A stretch of DNA of 64,000 bases from the NCBI RefSeq assembly GCF_024758505.1, contig NZ_CP077970.1:7936001-8000000 (forward strand), in the 5' to 3' direction. Numbering within the stretch: position 1 is the first letter of the stretch; each line of letters starts with the position of its first letter. Under the pieces are notes generated by a model that searched no databases, was not told the DNA's origin, and worked only from the letters and a program-made list of their open reading frames with translations. Both the position numbers and the translations under genes were made by a program. The DNA comes from Bradyrhizobium arachidis. GTDB taxonomy: Bacteria; Pseudomonadota; Alphaproteobacteria; Rhizobiales; Xanthobacteraceae. Shown piece by piece: positions 17,857 through 25,593 of this stretch.

Positions 17857-17893
17857 TCATGGCCGGGCTTGTCCCGGCCATCCACGTCTTCCA
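17857..17893. repeat. Dispersed CGTCATGGCCGGG hairpin repeat
   Basis: ATGGCCGGG (17859-17867) and CCCGGCCAT (17873-17881) form a 9-bp stem with loop CTTGT, followed by CCACGTCTTCC. I recall this as a common intergenic repeat in Bradyrhizobium and Rhodopseudomonas. It follows the M16 operon and could end its transcript. Confidence 0.65.
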
Positions 17894-17944
17894 TGATGCG
17901 CGTGGATGCCCGGATTCGACCGAGGCATGATTGATGGTGCCACC

Positions 17945-18364
17945 ATGCTGCGGATCTCCCGCGACCTCGTGATCGACGAAGACGACATCGAGATCGGCTT
18001 TGTCCGCGCCTCCGGCCCGGGCGGGCAGAACGTCAACAAGGTCGCAACCTCTGCCCAACTGCGCTTCGACACGCGCAAGCTGACCCTGCCGGAAGACGCT
18101 GCCTTGCGGCTTGCACGGCTCGCCGGCCAGCGCATGACCAAGGACAGCGTCATCGTCATCCAGGCACAGCGTTTCCGCACCCAGGAGCGCAATCGCCAGG
18201 ACGCTATCGACCGTCTGCTCGAAATGCTTCGCGAAGCCATGGTGCGGCCGACGCCGCGCCGTGCGACACGGCCGACCTTCGCCTCCAAGCAGCGCCGGCT
18301 CGACGGCAAGAAGCGCCGAAGCGACGTCAAGGCCGGGCGTGGCGGCCGCGGCTTCGACGACTGA
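17945..18364 (+). CDS. arfB: ArfB (YaeJ), peptidyl-tRNA hydrolase for ribosome rescue
   Basis: A 139-residue protein with the release-factor GGQ motif at residues 26-28 (ASGPGGQNVNK), followed by ATSAQLRFD. The C-terminal tail is very basic (KQRRLDGKKRRSDVKAGR); in ArfB this tail occupies the empty mRNA channel of stalled ribosomes while GGQ frees the peptide. The start MLRISRDL aligns with the E. coli YaeJ N-terminus and gives its length (~140). Two upstream in-frame ATGs would add 6 or 13 residues and are less likely. It lacks the codon-recognition domain of RF1/RF2. Confidence 0.92.
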   Translation: MLRISRDLVIDEDDIEIGFVRASGPGGQNVNKVATSAQLRFDTRKLTLPEDAALRLARLAGQRMTKDSVIVIQAQRFRTQERNRQDAIDRLLEMLREAMVRPTPRRATRPTFASKQRRLDGKKRRSDVKAGRGGRGFDD

Positions 18365-18401
18365 AATTGCAGCTTCGTTGGGTTCAGGGTCGTGGAGGAG
18401 A

Positions 18402-18429
18402 ACCTCCGGCCGCGGCGCGACCGGAGGGT
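18402..18429. terminator. Hairpin between arfB and the convergent small gene
   Basis: ACCTCCGG (18402-18409) pairs with CCGGAGGGT (18421-18429) around a GC-rich 11-base loop. It lies between two convergent genes and is a plausible terminator, but no long T-run follows. Confidence 0.4.
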
Positions 18430-18440
18430 GCTATCGCGCT

Positions 18441-18746
18441 TTAGTAGCGCTTGCCGGTCGCGGTGCTGCCCGAAGCGGGTTCGTCCACCGCTCCCTTGCG
18501 TGCAGCGCTGCCGGTCGTGCCGACAGCACCCTTCGTGCTCTTGGTCGGCTTCATGCCCGCCTTTTCACCAGCGGCGCCCGGCTGCGCGTTCATCTCTTCG
18601 TCGTCGCCTGAGACGCTGCCCGGCAGGCTCTTGCTTTGCACGCCGCCGCGCGACTTGGTGTCGGACGGAACGCCTTGCGCGAGGACAGGTCCCGCGAGCA
18701 GGGCCGAGAGGGCGCATGCAACCACTGAGGTCTTCACCAGCTTCAT
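18441..18746 (-). CDS. Small exported protein of unknown function
   Basis: A 101-residue product with a clear signal peptide (SVVACALSALLAGPVLAQG) and AGGAG upstream of the chosen ATG. The mature ~78 residues are Gly/Ser/Thr/Lys-rich, without Cys and probably disordered (SKSLPGSVSGDDEEMNAQPG). No motif suggests a role. Small, low-complexity periplasmic proteins of this kind are frequent in this group. It is convergent with arfB and divergent from mutL. Confidence 0.7.
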   Translation of the reverse strand: MKLVKTSVVACALSALLAGPVLAQGVPSDTKSRGGVQSKSLPGSVSGDDEEMNAQPGAAGEKAGMKPTKSTKGAVGTTGSAARKGAVDEPASGSTATGKRY

Positions 18747-19034
18747 CCATTTCTCCTGGATTTTTTCGCGATGAGCGGTTCGACGTCACCGTTCGCCTGC
18801 ACAGATCCGACTCATCGCGTAGATTGCGCGAACGGCGCAACCGCGATGCAATCCGCTTCCTGTGGTCATCGTTTAGGGATTTCGCGGCGGTTTAGCGGAA
18901 TTGTCCATCTCATATGCGGCGGCGGGGAACATGCAGCCAGCATAGATCTAGATTTGGTATGTGGGCAGCTCGGACTTACCCCATGCATTTGCGACCCGGC
19001 GCGGTTAAACTGGGAACTCTCATCGAGTGAGCCC

Positions 19035-20846
19035 ATGCCCGTCCGTCAGCTACCTGAGCAAGTCGTCAACCGCATCGCCGCCGGCGAGGTGGTCGAGCGC
19101 CCGGCGAGCGTGGTCAAGGAGCTCGTCGAGAACGCGATCGATGCCGGCGCGAGCCGGATCGACGTCTTCACCGACGGCGGCGGCCGGCGGCGAATCGGCA
19201 TCACCGACGACGGCAGCGGCATGACGGCGAAAGACCTGGCGCTTGCGGTCGAACGCCATGCCACCTCCAAACTCGACGACGAGGATCTCCTGCAAATCCG
19301 CACGCTGGGGTTCCGCGGCGAGGCGCTGCCCTCGATCGGATCGGTGGCGCGGCTTGCCATCACCACGCGTCATGCAAGCGAGCCGCATGCCTGGGCGCTC
19401 ACGGTCGAAGGCGGCCAGAAATCCGAGATCATGCCGGCGGCGCTTGCCCACGGTACGCGCGTCGAGGTCAACGATCTCTTCTACGCGACGCCCGCACGGC
19501 TGAAGTTTTTGAAGACCGATCGCACCGAAGCCGAGGCGATCCGCGAAGTGGTGCGGCGGCTCGCGATGGCGCGGCCCGACATCGCCTTCACGCTCGCGGG
19601 CGAGGAGCGCGCGCCGGTCACCTGGGCCGCGGCATTGCCGGGCGCGGCCGGACGGCTGACGCGGCTCGGCGACATCCTCGGCGCCGAGTTTCGCAGCCAC
19701 GCCATCGAGGTGCATTCCGAGCGCGACGGCGTCGTGGTCGCCGGCTATGCCGCAGCCCCCGCGCTGACCAAGGCGAACGCGCTCGGCCAGTATCTGTTCG
19801 TCAACGGCCGCCCCGTGCGCGACAAGCTGATTTTGGGAGCGGTGCGAGCGGCCTATTCCGACTATCTGCCGCGCGACCGTCATCCGGTGCTGGCACTGTT
19901 CGTCACGCTCGATCCGCGCGAAGTCGACGCCAATGTGCATCCGGCGAAAACCGAGGTGCGCTTCCGCAACGCCGGCCTGGTGCGCGCTTTGATCGTGCAC
20001 GGGCTGAAGGAGGCGCTGGCGCGCGAGGGACGCCGCACGGCGGCCAACAGCGGCAGCGCTGCGATCTCGTCGTTCCGGCCGGCCTTCACGCCGCGCCCCG
20101 GCAATTGGGACTGGCGCAGCTCGCCGGCATTTCCGTCGGCACCGCTGCCGGAATTCGACGGCGCGGCGGCGCCTGACTTCGCGGAGCGGGCGCAGGCGAC
20201 GTTCGACGTCGGCGCGCCGACCGCGGATGTGCGCTTCGAGGCGCAGCCGGTCGGCGACCTCGTCGATCGTCCGCTCGGTGCGGCACGCACGCAGATCCAC
20301 GAGACCTATATCGTGTCACAGACCCGCGACGGTCTGATCATCGTCGACCAGCACGCCGCGCATGAGCGCATCGTCTACGAGCGGCTGAAGGCCTCGCTCG
20401 CCAGGAACGGCGTGCAGCGGCAGATCTTGCTGATCCCCGAGATCGTCGAGATGGACGAAGCGACCGTCGAGCGGCTGCTGGCGCGAAGCGACGAACTCGC
20501 CTCCTTCGGACTTGCGATCGAATCCTTTGGCCCCGGCGCGGTCGCGGTGCGCGAAACACCGTCGCTGCTCGGCAAGACCAACGCCGGCGGCTTGCTCCGC
20601 GATCTCGCCGAACACATGGCCGAATGGGACGAGGCGCTGCCGCTGGAGCGTCGCCTGATGCATGTCGCCGCCACCATGGCCTGCCACGGCTCGGTGCGCG
20701 CCGGCCGCCGGCTCAAGCCGGAGGAGATGAACGCGCTGCTCCGCGAGATGGAGGAGACGCCGAATTCCGGCCAGTGCAACCACGGCCGGCCGACCTATGT
20801 CGAGCTGAAGCTGGCGGATGTCGAGAAGCTGTTCGGGCGGCGTTAG
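19035..20846 (+). CDS. mutL: DNA mismatch repair protein MutL
   Basis: A 603-residue protein. The N-terminal GHKL ATPase has ENAIDAGA (residues ~36-43), DDGSGM, RHATSKL and TLGFRGEALPSI. The C-terminal domain has DQHAAHERIVYE, matching the DQHAx2Ex4E endonuclease motif, plus ACHGSVRAG and CNHGRP near the end. This MutL should therefore nick DNA itself, as in bacteria without MutH. The start MPVRQLPEQVVNRIAAGE aligns with the family; the open frame continues upstream without support. The linker, about residues 330-410, is Pro/Ala-rich. Confidence 0.97.
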   Translation: MPVRQLPEQVVNRIAAGEVVERPASVVKELVENAIDAGASRIDVFTDGGGRRRIGITDDGSGMTAKDLALAVERHATSKLDDEDLLQIRTLGFRGEALPSIGSVARLAITTRHASEPHAWALTVEGGQKSEIMPAALAHGTRVEVNDLFYATPARLKFLKTDRTEAEAIREVVRRLAMARPDIAFTLAGEERAPVTWAAALPGAAGRLTRLGDILGAEFRSHAIEVHSERDGVVVAGYAAAPALTKANALGQYLFVNGRPVRDKLILGAVRAAYSDYLPRDRHPVLALFVTLDPREVDANVHPAKTEVRFRNAGLVRALIVHGLKEALAREGRRTAANSGSAAISSFRPAFTPRPGNWDWRSSPAFPSAPLPEFDGAAAPDFAERAQATFDVGAPTADVRFEAQPVGDLVDRPLGAARTQIHETYIVSQTRDGLIIVDQHAAHERIVYERLKASLARNGVQRQILLIPEIVEMDEATVERLLARSDELASFGLAIESFGPGAVAVRETPSLLGKTNAGGLLRDLAEHMAEWDEALPLERRLMHVAATMACHGSVRAGRRLKPEEMNALLREMEETPNSGQCNHGRPTYVELKLADVEKLFGRR

Positions 20847-20930
20847 GTCTCGGTGTCGTAGCAACCATTAAATGGCGGCTGTGCTTTACGCCGTTTAGTC
20901 GTCGGCGTCTTCATGATGACGCCGTGCTCG

Positions 20931-21001
20931 CGTCCGTCAAGGCGTGGCCTGGCGGCAGATCGCGTGAAGTTGGGGCAAACGACGGCCATCCTTGACGGAC
21001 G
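20931..21001. repeat. Imperfect inverted repeat in the 3' end of the IS110 element
   Basis: CGTCCGTCAAGG (20931-20942) is matched by CCTTGACGGACG (20990-21001); TGGCC/GGCCA extends the stem after a small bulge. The loop is 34 bases. It may be a terminator or an end-structure of the element. The left arm contains TTGACG on the minus strand, which resembles a -35 box pointing out of the element. Confidence 0.6.
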
Positions 21002-21059
21002 CTGCGCGCGACGTCGTGAGGGGCCGTAGGTCGGGACGAAGAAACGCGTCCCGGTCGAA

Positions 21060-22028
21060 CTAAGAAACAGAGAATGATCCCGCCGGCGGTTCGCCGCACC
21101 ATGGCGTGCCGCGAGCTACCACCGTGTTGGCGAAGATGAGCATCTTCCTGGCGCAGGCAACGAGCGCGCGCTTGTGTTCCTTTCCGGCTGCGGTCAGCCT
21201 CCGGTAGAGCTGGATGAGCTGCGGATTCCATCGAAACGATGCAGCCAGTGAAGCGGTATAAAGAGCGCGACGCAGCCGCTTTCGTCCGCCCTCGATATGC
21301 CGAACACCGACCTGGTCGCCGCTGTCGTCGTCATAGGGCGCAAGGCCGGCGAGAGCGACAGCTTGCTCCCGCGTGATCCGGCCGATCTCAGGCAGACGCA
21401 CCAGGATGGCAACGGCGGTCGGCAGCCCGATGCCGGCGACGCTGTTGATCAGCGCGAGCCTCCTGGCAAGGTCGGGATGCTTGCAGATCGAGGCGACCAG
21501 AGCCTTGAGTGCGGCCTTCTCACGTTGCTCCAGGCGAGCGATATCCTCGTGCCAGAGCTGGTTAATCCTCACATTGCGGCAGCTCTCGATCCTGTTCTTG
21601 AGGCGCGCGATATCCTCGCCGATCTGATCGATCATGGTCAGTTGCTCGGCGAACGGCAGCAACCGAGGATCGGGAGCGGCATGGATCTTCCGCACCGCTG
21701 CGGTGCAGGCTGCGATAAGAGCGGCATCGATCTTATCGTTCTTGGCCCGCTGCAAGTGGAATTTGGCATAAGCCCGGACCTGGGCCGGCTGGAACACCAC
21801 AACCACAAACCGCTTGCGCCGCAGTTCGGCGACGACCGGCTGTTCGTAACCGCCGCTCGCCTCGATGCCAATGCGTTTGACGCGATGCTGTCGCAGCCAC
21901 GCCGACAAAGCCTCGTGACCTTCCGACGTGTTCTCCACCTGCAGCGGCTCGCGGCGGCCTTCGATCGCCACATCAAGCTTCCGTTTGCCGGTATCGATAC
22001 CGGCACAGATCGTGATATGCTTGACCAT
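21060..22028 (-). CDS. IS110-family DEDD transposase
   Basis: A 322-residue, full-length transposase. The N-terminal RuvC-like domain has the DEDD set: D12 (AGIDTGKRKLDV), E55 (GIEASGGYE), D98 and D101 (KNDKID). The C-terminal Transposase_20 domain starts near residue 195 (SVAGIGLPTAVAIL) and has the catalytic serine candidate S236 in APYDDDSGD. The last ~40 residues (RALVACARKMLIFANTVVARG) are typical. GGAGGG lies upstream of the ATG. No frameshift or stop is visible, so the element may be active. Confidence 0.95.
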   Translation of the reverse strand: MVKHITICAGIDTGKRKLDVAIEGRREPLQVENTSEGHEALSAWLRQHRVKRIGIEASGGYEQPVVAELRRKRFVVVVFQPAQVRAYAKFHLQRAKNDKIDAALIAACTAAVRKIHAAPDPRLLPFAEQLTMIDQIGEDIARLKNRIESCRNVRINQLWHEDIARLEQREKAALKALVASICKHPDLARRLALINSVAGIGLPTAVAILVRLPEIGRITREQAVALAGLAPYDDDSGDQVGVRHIEGGRKRLRRALYTASLAASFRWNPQLIQLYRRLTAAGKEHKRALVACARKMLIFANTVVARGTPWCGEPPAGSFSVS

Positions 22029-22034
22029 CTTCGT

Positions 22035-22220
22035 CGATCCCTCCCTTGTTATGCGAACCTAAAGTTCGTTCAACCATTCGGGTCCCGATGAAGTGCCGGT
22101 CGCGATCTCGCTACGTCAGACAGCCCTCAAGGCTTCGATGGGTACCGATCCGATCGAACGGCGGCCCAGCTCGGGCGGCCACCCGGGCTGGGCCATTCCT
22201 CACGGAACGGCTCAATATAA
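22035..22220 (-). ncRNA. Candidate bridge RNA in the IS110 5' noncoding end
   Basis: The ~190 bases upstream of the transposase have the size and place of the bridge RNA described for IS110-group elements such as IS621. A strong hairpin joins GGCCCAGC (22163-22170) to GCTGGGCC (22187-22194), with an inner CGGG/CCCG pair. A second hairpin, CGAAC/GTTCG, is at about 22055-22069. TATATT on the minus strand (22219-22214) could be a -10 box. No open reading frame explains this stretch. Loop assignments to target and donor were not attempted. Confidence 0.4.
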
Positions 22221-22239
22221 GCGATCGGGCTAATACAAG

Positions 22240-22350
22240 GGTGGGTTAGCCGAAGGCGTAACCCACCGCTTCTGTCTCTGCGGAGAGTAAAGAGGTGGGT
22301 TACGCCGCGCGGACTGCGCTTCGCGCAGCCGCGGGGCTAACCCACCCTAC
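22240..22350. repeat. GGTGGGTTAGCC dispersed palindromic repeat
   Basis: The unit opens with GGTGGGTTAGCC (22240-22251) and closes with GGCTAACCCACC (22335-22346), with inner copies of GTAACCCACC and GGTGGGTTAC and a CTGCGCTTCGCGCAG hairpin. It abuts the rsmD stop codon, so it may protect or terminate that transcript. It starts about ten bases from the proposed IS end. A fragment of the same motif (TGTAGGGTGGGG) appears near 41838. Confidence 0.75.
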
Positions 22351-22901
22351 GAAAGCTTCAAGAACACAAACTCCGTGTCGTCATAAGCGCGCCGCTCCAG
22401 CTCCTCGAAGCCATCAGGCGCCGCGAACTGCGCGGCCTTGGCCTCCTCGACCACGAGCAACGCGCCCGGCGTGAGCCAGCCGCCGTCGCGCAAAGAGACC
22501 AGCGCCTTCTCCGCAAAACCCTTGCCATAGGGCGGATCGAGGAACACCAGCGAGAACGGCTCGACGGGATGCGCGGGGCCGAGATCGGTGGCGTCGCGGC
22601 GGTACACCTTGGTCACGCCGCCGAGGCCGAGCGACTCGACATTGTTGCGCAAGAGAGCGCGGGCCTCCGCACCGTTGTCGACGAACAACGTGAACTTCGC
22701 GCCGCGCGACGACGCCTCGATGCCGAGCGCGCCGGTGCCGGCGAAGAGATCGAGCACGCGCGCGTCGGTGATCGGATCGTCGTAGGCATGCGCCAGGATG
22801 TTGAACACGGACTCGCGCAGGCGATCCGCCGTAGGGCGGATGTCGCGCGAGGACGGCGAGGCCAGATTGCGCCCCTTCAATCGGCCGCCGACGACGCGCA
22901 T
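22347..22901 (-). CDS. rsmD: RsmD, 16S rRNA guanine-966 N2-methyltransferase
   Basis: From the start MRVVGGRLKGR it is 184 residues, the usual RsmD length. The motifs are VLDLFAGTGALGIEA (SAM binding, ~residue 48) and the catalytic DPPYGKGF (~residue 122). The N-terminal RPTADRLRESVFNIL is an RsmD signature. The ATG comes one base after the stop of the upstream pseudouridine synthase gene (TAGCATG), so both rRNA-modifying enzymes are translated from one mRNA. It acts on 16S rRNA during 30S assembly. Confidence 0.93.
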   Translation of the reverse strand: MRVVGGRLKGRNLASPSSRDIRPTADRLRESVFNILAHAYDDPITDARVLDLFAGTGALGIEASSRGAKFTLFVDNGAEARALLRNNVESLGLGGVTKVYRRDATDLGPAHPVEPFSLVFLDPPYGKGFAEKALVSLRDGGWLTPGALLVVEEAKAAQFAAPDGFEELERRAYDDTEFVFLKLS

Positions 22902-22902
22902 G

Positions 22903-24957
22903 CTACTCGTCGTCCCGCGGCGTGATATCGCGCTTGCCGTGATAGCCGCGCTTGGGGCGGCGCGGCGGACCGTAGCCATTGGCCTCGAGCTCGTTGCGCT
23001 CGCGCGCCTCGTCGCTGCCGGTGCGCTGCACCAGCACGCGGCGACCCTTGCGATCGGCGATCACGGCGCGCTTGGACTTACTCTCGCGCGGTGCGTCGGC
23101 ATCGCTTGATTTCGAGGGGACGTCGAACTGCGCGCCCGACTTCTCGATCACCTTGTCGCCGAGCTGATCGCGCAGCACGCGCGACTTGATCTCCTCGACC
23201 TGGCCTTCCGGCACCTCGCCGAGCTGGAACGGGCCGTAGGACACGCGGATCAGCCGGTTCACCTCGAGCCCGAGATGGGCGCAGACGTTGCGCACCTCGC
23301 GGTTCTTGCCTTCGCGGATCGCGAACACCAGCCAGACGTTGGCGCCCTGGTCGCGCTCCAGCGTCGCCTCGATCGGACCGTACTTCACGCCCTCGACCTC
23401 GATGCCGTTCTTCAGCTCGTCGAGCTGCGCCTGCGTGACGTCGCCATGGGCGCGGACGCGGTAGCGGCGCAGCCAGCCGGTGTCGGGCAGTTCGAGCGTA
23501 CGCGCCAGGCCGCCGTCGTTGGTGAGCAGCAACAGGCCTTCGGTGTTGAAGTCGAGCCGGCCGACCGAGATCAGCCGCGGCAGGCCTTCGGGCAGATTGT
23601 CGAACACGGTCGGACGCCCCTCGGGGTCGTCATGCGTCGTCATCAGGCCGCGCGGCTTGTGATAGAGGAACAGCCGCGTGCGCTCGCGCTCCGGCAACGG
23701 CTTGCCGTCAACCAGAACGACGTCGTTCTTGGTGATGTCGAGCGCCGGCGAGTTGATGACGCGGCCGTTGACGGTGACACGGCCCTCCGTGACCATCGCC
23801 TCGGCATCGCGCCGCGAGGCCAGGCCTGCACGCGCCAGCACCTTTGCGATACGCTCGCCCGCTTTCTTCGGCTTCGGCGTTTCGTCGCGGCGGGGCCGTC
23901 CGTCGAAATCGCGGTCGCGCTCGCGATAGGCGCCGCGGCCGCCAAAGGCCGGGCGCTTCTCGAAGATCCTGCTGTCGTCCTCATTGTCGCGGCGCGGACG
24001 ATCGGCGAAGCGGCCTTCGCTGCGCGGATGCTCGTGCCAGTCGCTGCGGCCTTCGGAGCGCCGCGGCCGATCGAATTTTTGACGGTCACCGCCGCGCCCG
24101 CCACGTTCACCATCATTGTCGCGACGCGGCCGGTCGAATTTGGGCCGATCGCGGAACGGACGATCGCCGGATGCGCGATCGTCGCGCGAGCGAGAAAAGC
24201 GCGGACGGTCCTCGCCGCCGCGATCATCGCGGGGCCGCGCGTCGCGCCGTTGCCAGGGCTTCTCGTCGCCGCGGTCCCTGCCCTCGAACTCACGCCTCGG
24301 CTTGCGATCGCCAAAGTCGCGGCGCGGACCGCGATCGTCGCGATCGCGCGAGAATTTGCGGTCGTCGCCGAACTTCCGGTCGGAGCGTTCACCGCGCGGC
24401 GTATAGGGCCGCTTCTCGCCATCCCGCGAGGGCCGCTTGTCGCCGAACTTCTTGTCGCCGAAGCGGCTGGCGGGACGCGACTCGTCGCGATCCCTGCGCG
24501 GCGGACGATCATCACGTCCATAGGACGGGCGATCGCCGCGCGGCTTGAAGGAGCGCTTCTCGCCGTCACGTGACGAACGATCGGCAAAGGACCGCTCCGC
24601 ACGCGGCCTGTCGTCGCGATTGAAATTCGGACGGTCGCCGCGCGGCTTGAACGGCCGGTCGCCGCGATCCTCGCGCGGGCGGTCGTCCCGCTTGAACCGC
24701 GGCCGGTCGCCAGCGTCGCGCTTGCGATCGCTGAAGTCGCGGCGCGGCGCGTCGCCGTCCTCGCGGCGGCGGAACGGACGGCTGTCGCGGTCGCCGCGCG
24801 GCGAGCGCGCGTCACCCTCACCCTTGCCCACAAAGCCGCGCTTGGCGAATTTCTTCTCCGGGCCACGCGCTTTGCCAGACCGTCCCTTGGATGCCCCCTT
24901 GGGCGGGCCGCGCCGGCCGCGCGAGGAATCGTTGTCTTTGTCGTTGTCGCGGGGCAT
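22903..24957 (-). CDS. rluB: RluB-type 23S rRNA pseudouridine synthase with a long Arg/Asp-rich N-terminus
   Basis: 684 residues, more than twice the size of the enzyme core. Residues 1-366 are a low-complexity region of repeating DRP, RDD, RGDRP and KPRGDRP units, presumably disordered. The S4 RNA-binding domain begins at residue 367 (GERIAKVLARAGLASRRDAE). The RsuA/RluB catalytic domain has the nucleophile D469 in GRLDFNTEGLLLLTND. A basic tail of ~75 residues follows. It modifies 23S rRNA by analogy with RluB. The repeat codons make long open frames on both other strands and frames, which I regard as shadows. Confidence 0.9.
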   Translation of the reverse strand: MPRDNDKDNDSSRGRRGPPKGASKGRSGKARGPEKKFAKRGFVGKGEGDARSPRGDRDSRPFRRREDGDAPRRDFSDRKRDAGDRPRFKRDDRPREDRGDRPFKPRGDRPNFNRDDRPRAERSFADRSSRDGEKRSFKPRGDRPSYGRDDRPPRRDRDESRPASRFGDKKFGDKRPSRDGEKRPYTPRGERSDRKFGDDRKFSRDRDDRGPRRDFGDRKPRREFEGRDRGDEKPWQRRDARPRDDRGGEDRPRFSRSRDDRASGDRPFRDRPKFDRPRRDNDGERGGRGGDRQKFDRPRRSEGRSDWHEHPRSEGRFADRPRRDNEDDSRIFEKRPAFGGRGAYRERDRDFDGRPRRDETPKPKKAGERIAKVLARAGLASRRDAEAMVTEGRVTVNGRVINSPALDITKNDVVLVDGKPLPERERTRLFLYHKPRGLMTTHDDPEGRPTVFDNLPEGLPRLISVGRLDFNTEGLLLLTNDGGLARTLELPDTGWLRRYRVRAHGDVTQAQLDELKNGIEVEGVKYGPIEATLERDQGANVWLVFAIREGKNREVRNVCAHLGLEVNRLIRVSYGPFQLGEVPEGQVEEIKSRVLRDQLGDKVIEKSGAQFDVPSKSSDADAPRESKSKRAVIADRKGRRVLVQRTGSDEARERNELEANGYGPPRRPKRGYHGKRDITPRDDE

Positions 24958-25077
24958 TAGAAAATCTCACTTCGGGCCGGCCAAAAGGGCATTGTGCGCG
25001 CTCGTTTCGAGCCGCATGCTCAGGCAAAACCGGTATCTACTCTTGCTGAAGGCGCAGCTACTAGCAGGTTTCTGGGG

Positions 25078-25536
25078 ATGATACGAGGCAAGACTGCCCC
25101 CTCTTTCATGGATTTGGCGCTCAAAACGGCCGAAAACGCCGGAAAATCGGGCGAAGTTCCCATCGGATGCGTGGTTGTCCGGGATTACGAGGTCATCGCC
25201 ACGGCCGCCAACCGGACCCTGACCGACCACGACCCGACCGCCCATGCCGAGGTCCTCGCGCTCCGCGAGGCCGCCAAAAAGATCGGCAGCGAGCGCCTGG
25301 TGGACTGCGACCTCTACGTGACCCTTGAGCCCTGCACCATGTGCGCGGGCGCGATCTCCTTTGCAAGGGTGCGGCGCCTCTATTACGGCGCGGCCGACCC
25401 CAAAGGCGGCGCAGTGGAATCCGGCGTGCGCTTCTTTGCCTCCCCAACCTGCCATCACGCGCCGGAGGTTTATTCCGCGGTCGGCGAGAGCGAGGCGGCA
25501 AGGCTGCTGCGGGAGTTTTTCCGGGAGCGACGGTAG
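25078..25536 (+). CDS. tadA: TadA, tRNA-specific adenosine-34 deaminase
   Basis: About 152 residues from the ATG at 25078. The zinc site is H56-A-E58 (TAHAEVLAL) and P85-C86-T-M-C89; E58 is the proton shuttle. The GEVPIGCVVV segment is typical of bacterial TadA. It converts A34 to inosine in the arginine tRNA anticodon, an essential reaction. An inner ATG at 25108 is an alternative start that would remove ten residues. It is divergent from rluB, with ~120 bases between them that must hold both promoters. Confidence 0.92.
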   Translation: MIRGKTAPSFMDLALKTAENAGKSGEVPIGCVVVRDYEVIATAANRTLTDHDPTAHAEVLALREAAKKIGSERLVDCDLYVTLEPCTMCAGAISFARVRRLYYGAADPKGGAVESGVRFFASPTCHHAPEVYSAVGESEAARLLREFFRERR

Positions 25537-25593
25537 GGGCGTGTCGTCAAGGGCCCCGGGGGACAGGCCGCTCTTGCGGGCGCATCGATTCGA

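Larger units (their letters stand above)
20929..22231 (-). mobile_element. IS110-family insertion sequence (ends approximate)
   Basis: One intact DEDD transposase gene is flanked by about 130 bases of 3' and 200 bases of 5' noncoding DNA, and the whole lies between mutL and rsmD. IS110 elements lack terminal inverted repeats, so the ends cannot be read directly. I place them at CT dinucleotides (20927-20928 and 22230-22231) because CT is the core of characterised relatives and because this spacing would join a TTGACG box to a TATATT box 18 bases apart in a circular intermediate. The ends are a hypothesis; the element itself is certain. Confidence 0.7.

Noticed and set aside
23275..24866. Long open frames (over 400 codons) on the plus strand and in a second minus frame across the rluB region
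   Set aside because: They are caused by the repeated CGC/GAC-type codons of the Arg/Asp-rich region. Their translations are low-complexity Ala/Val/Arg strings without domains, and the minus-strand rluB frame has the S4 and catalytic domains.
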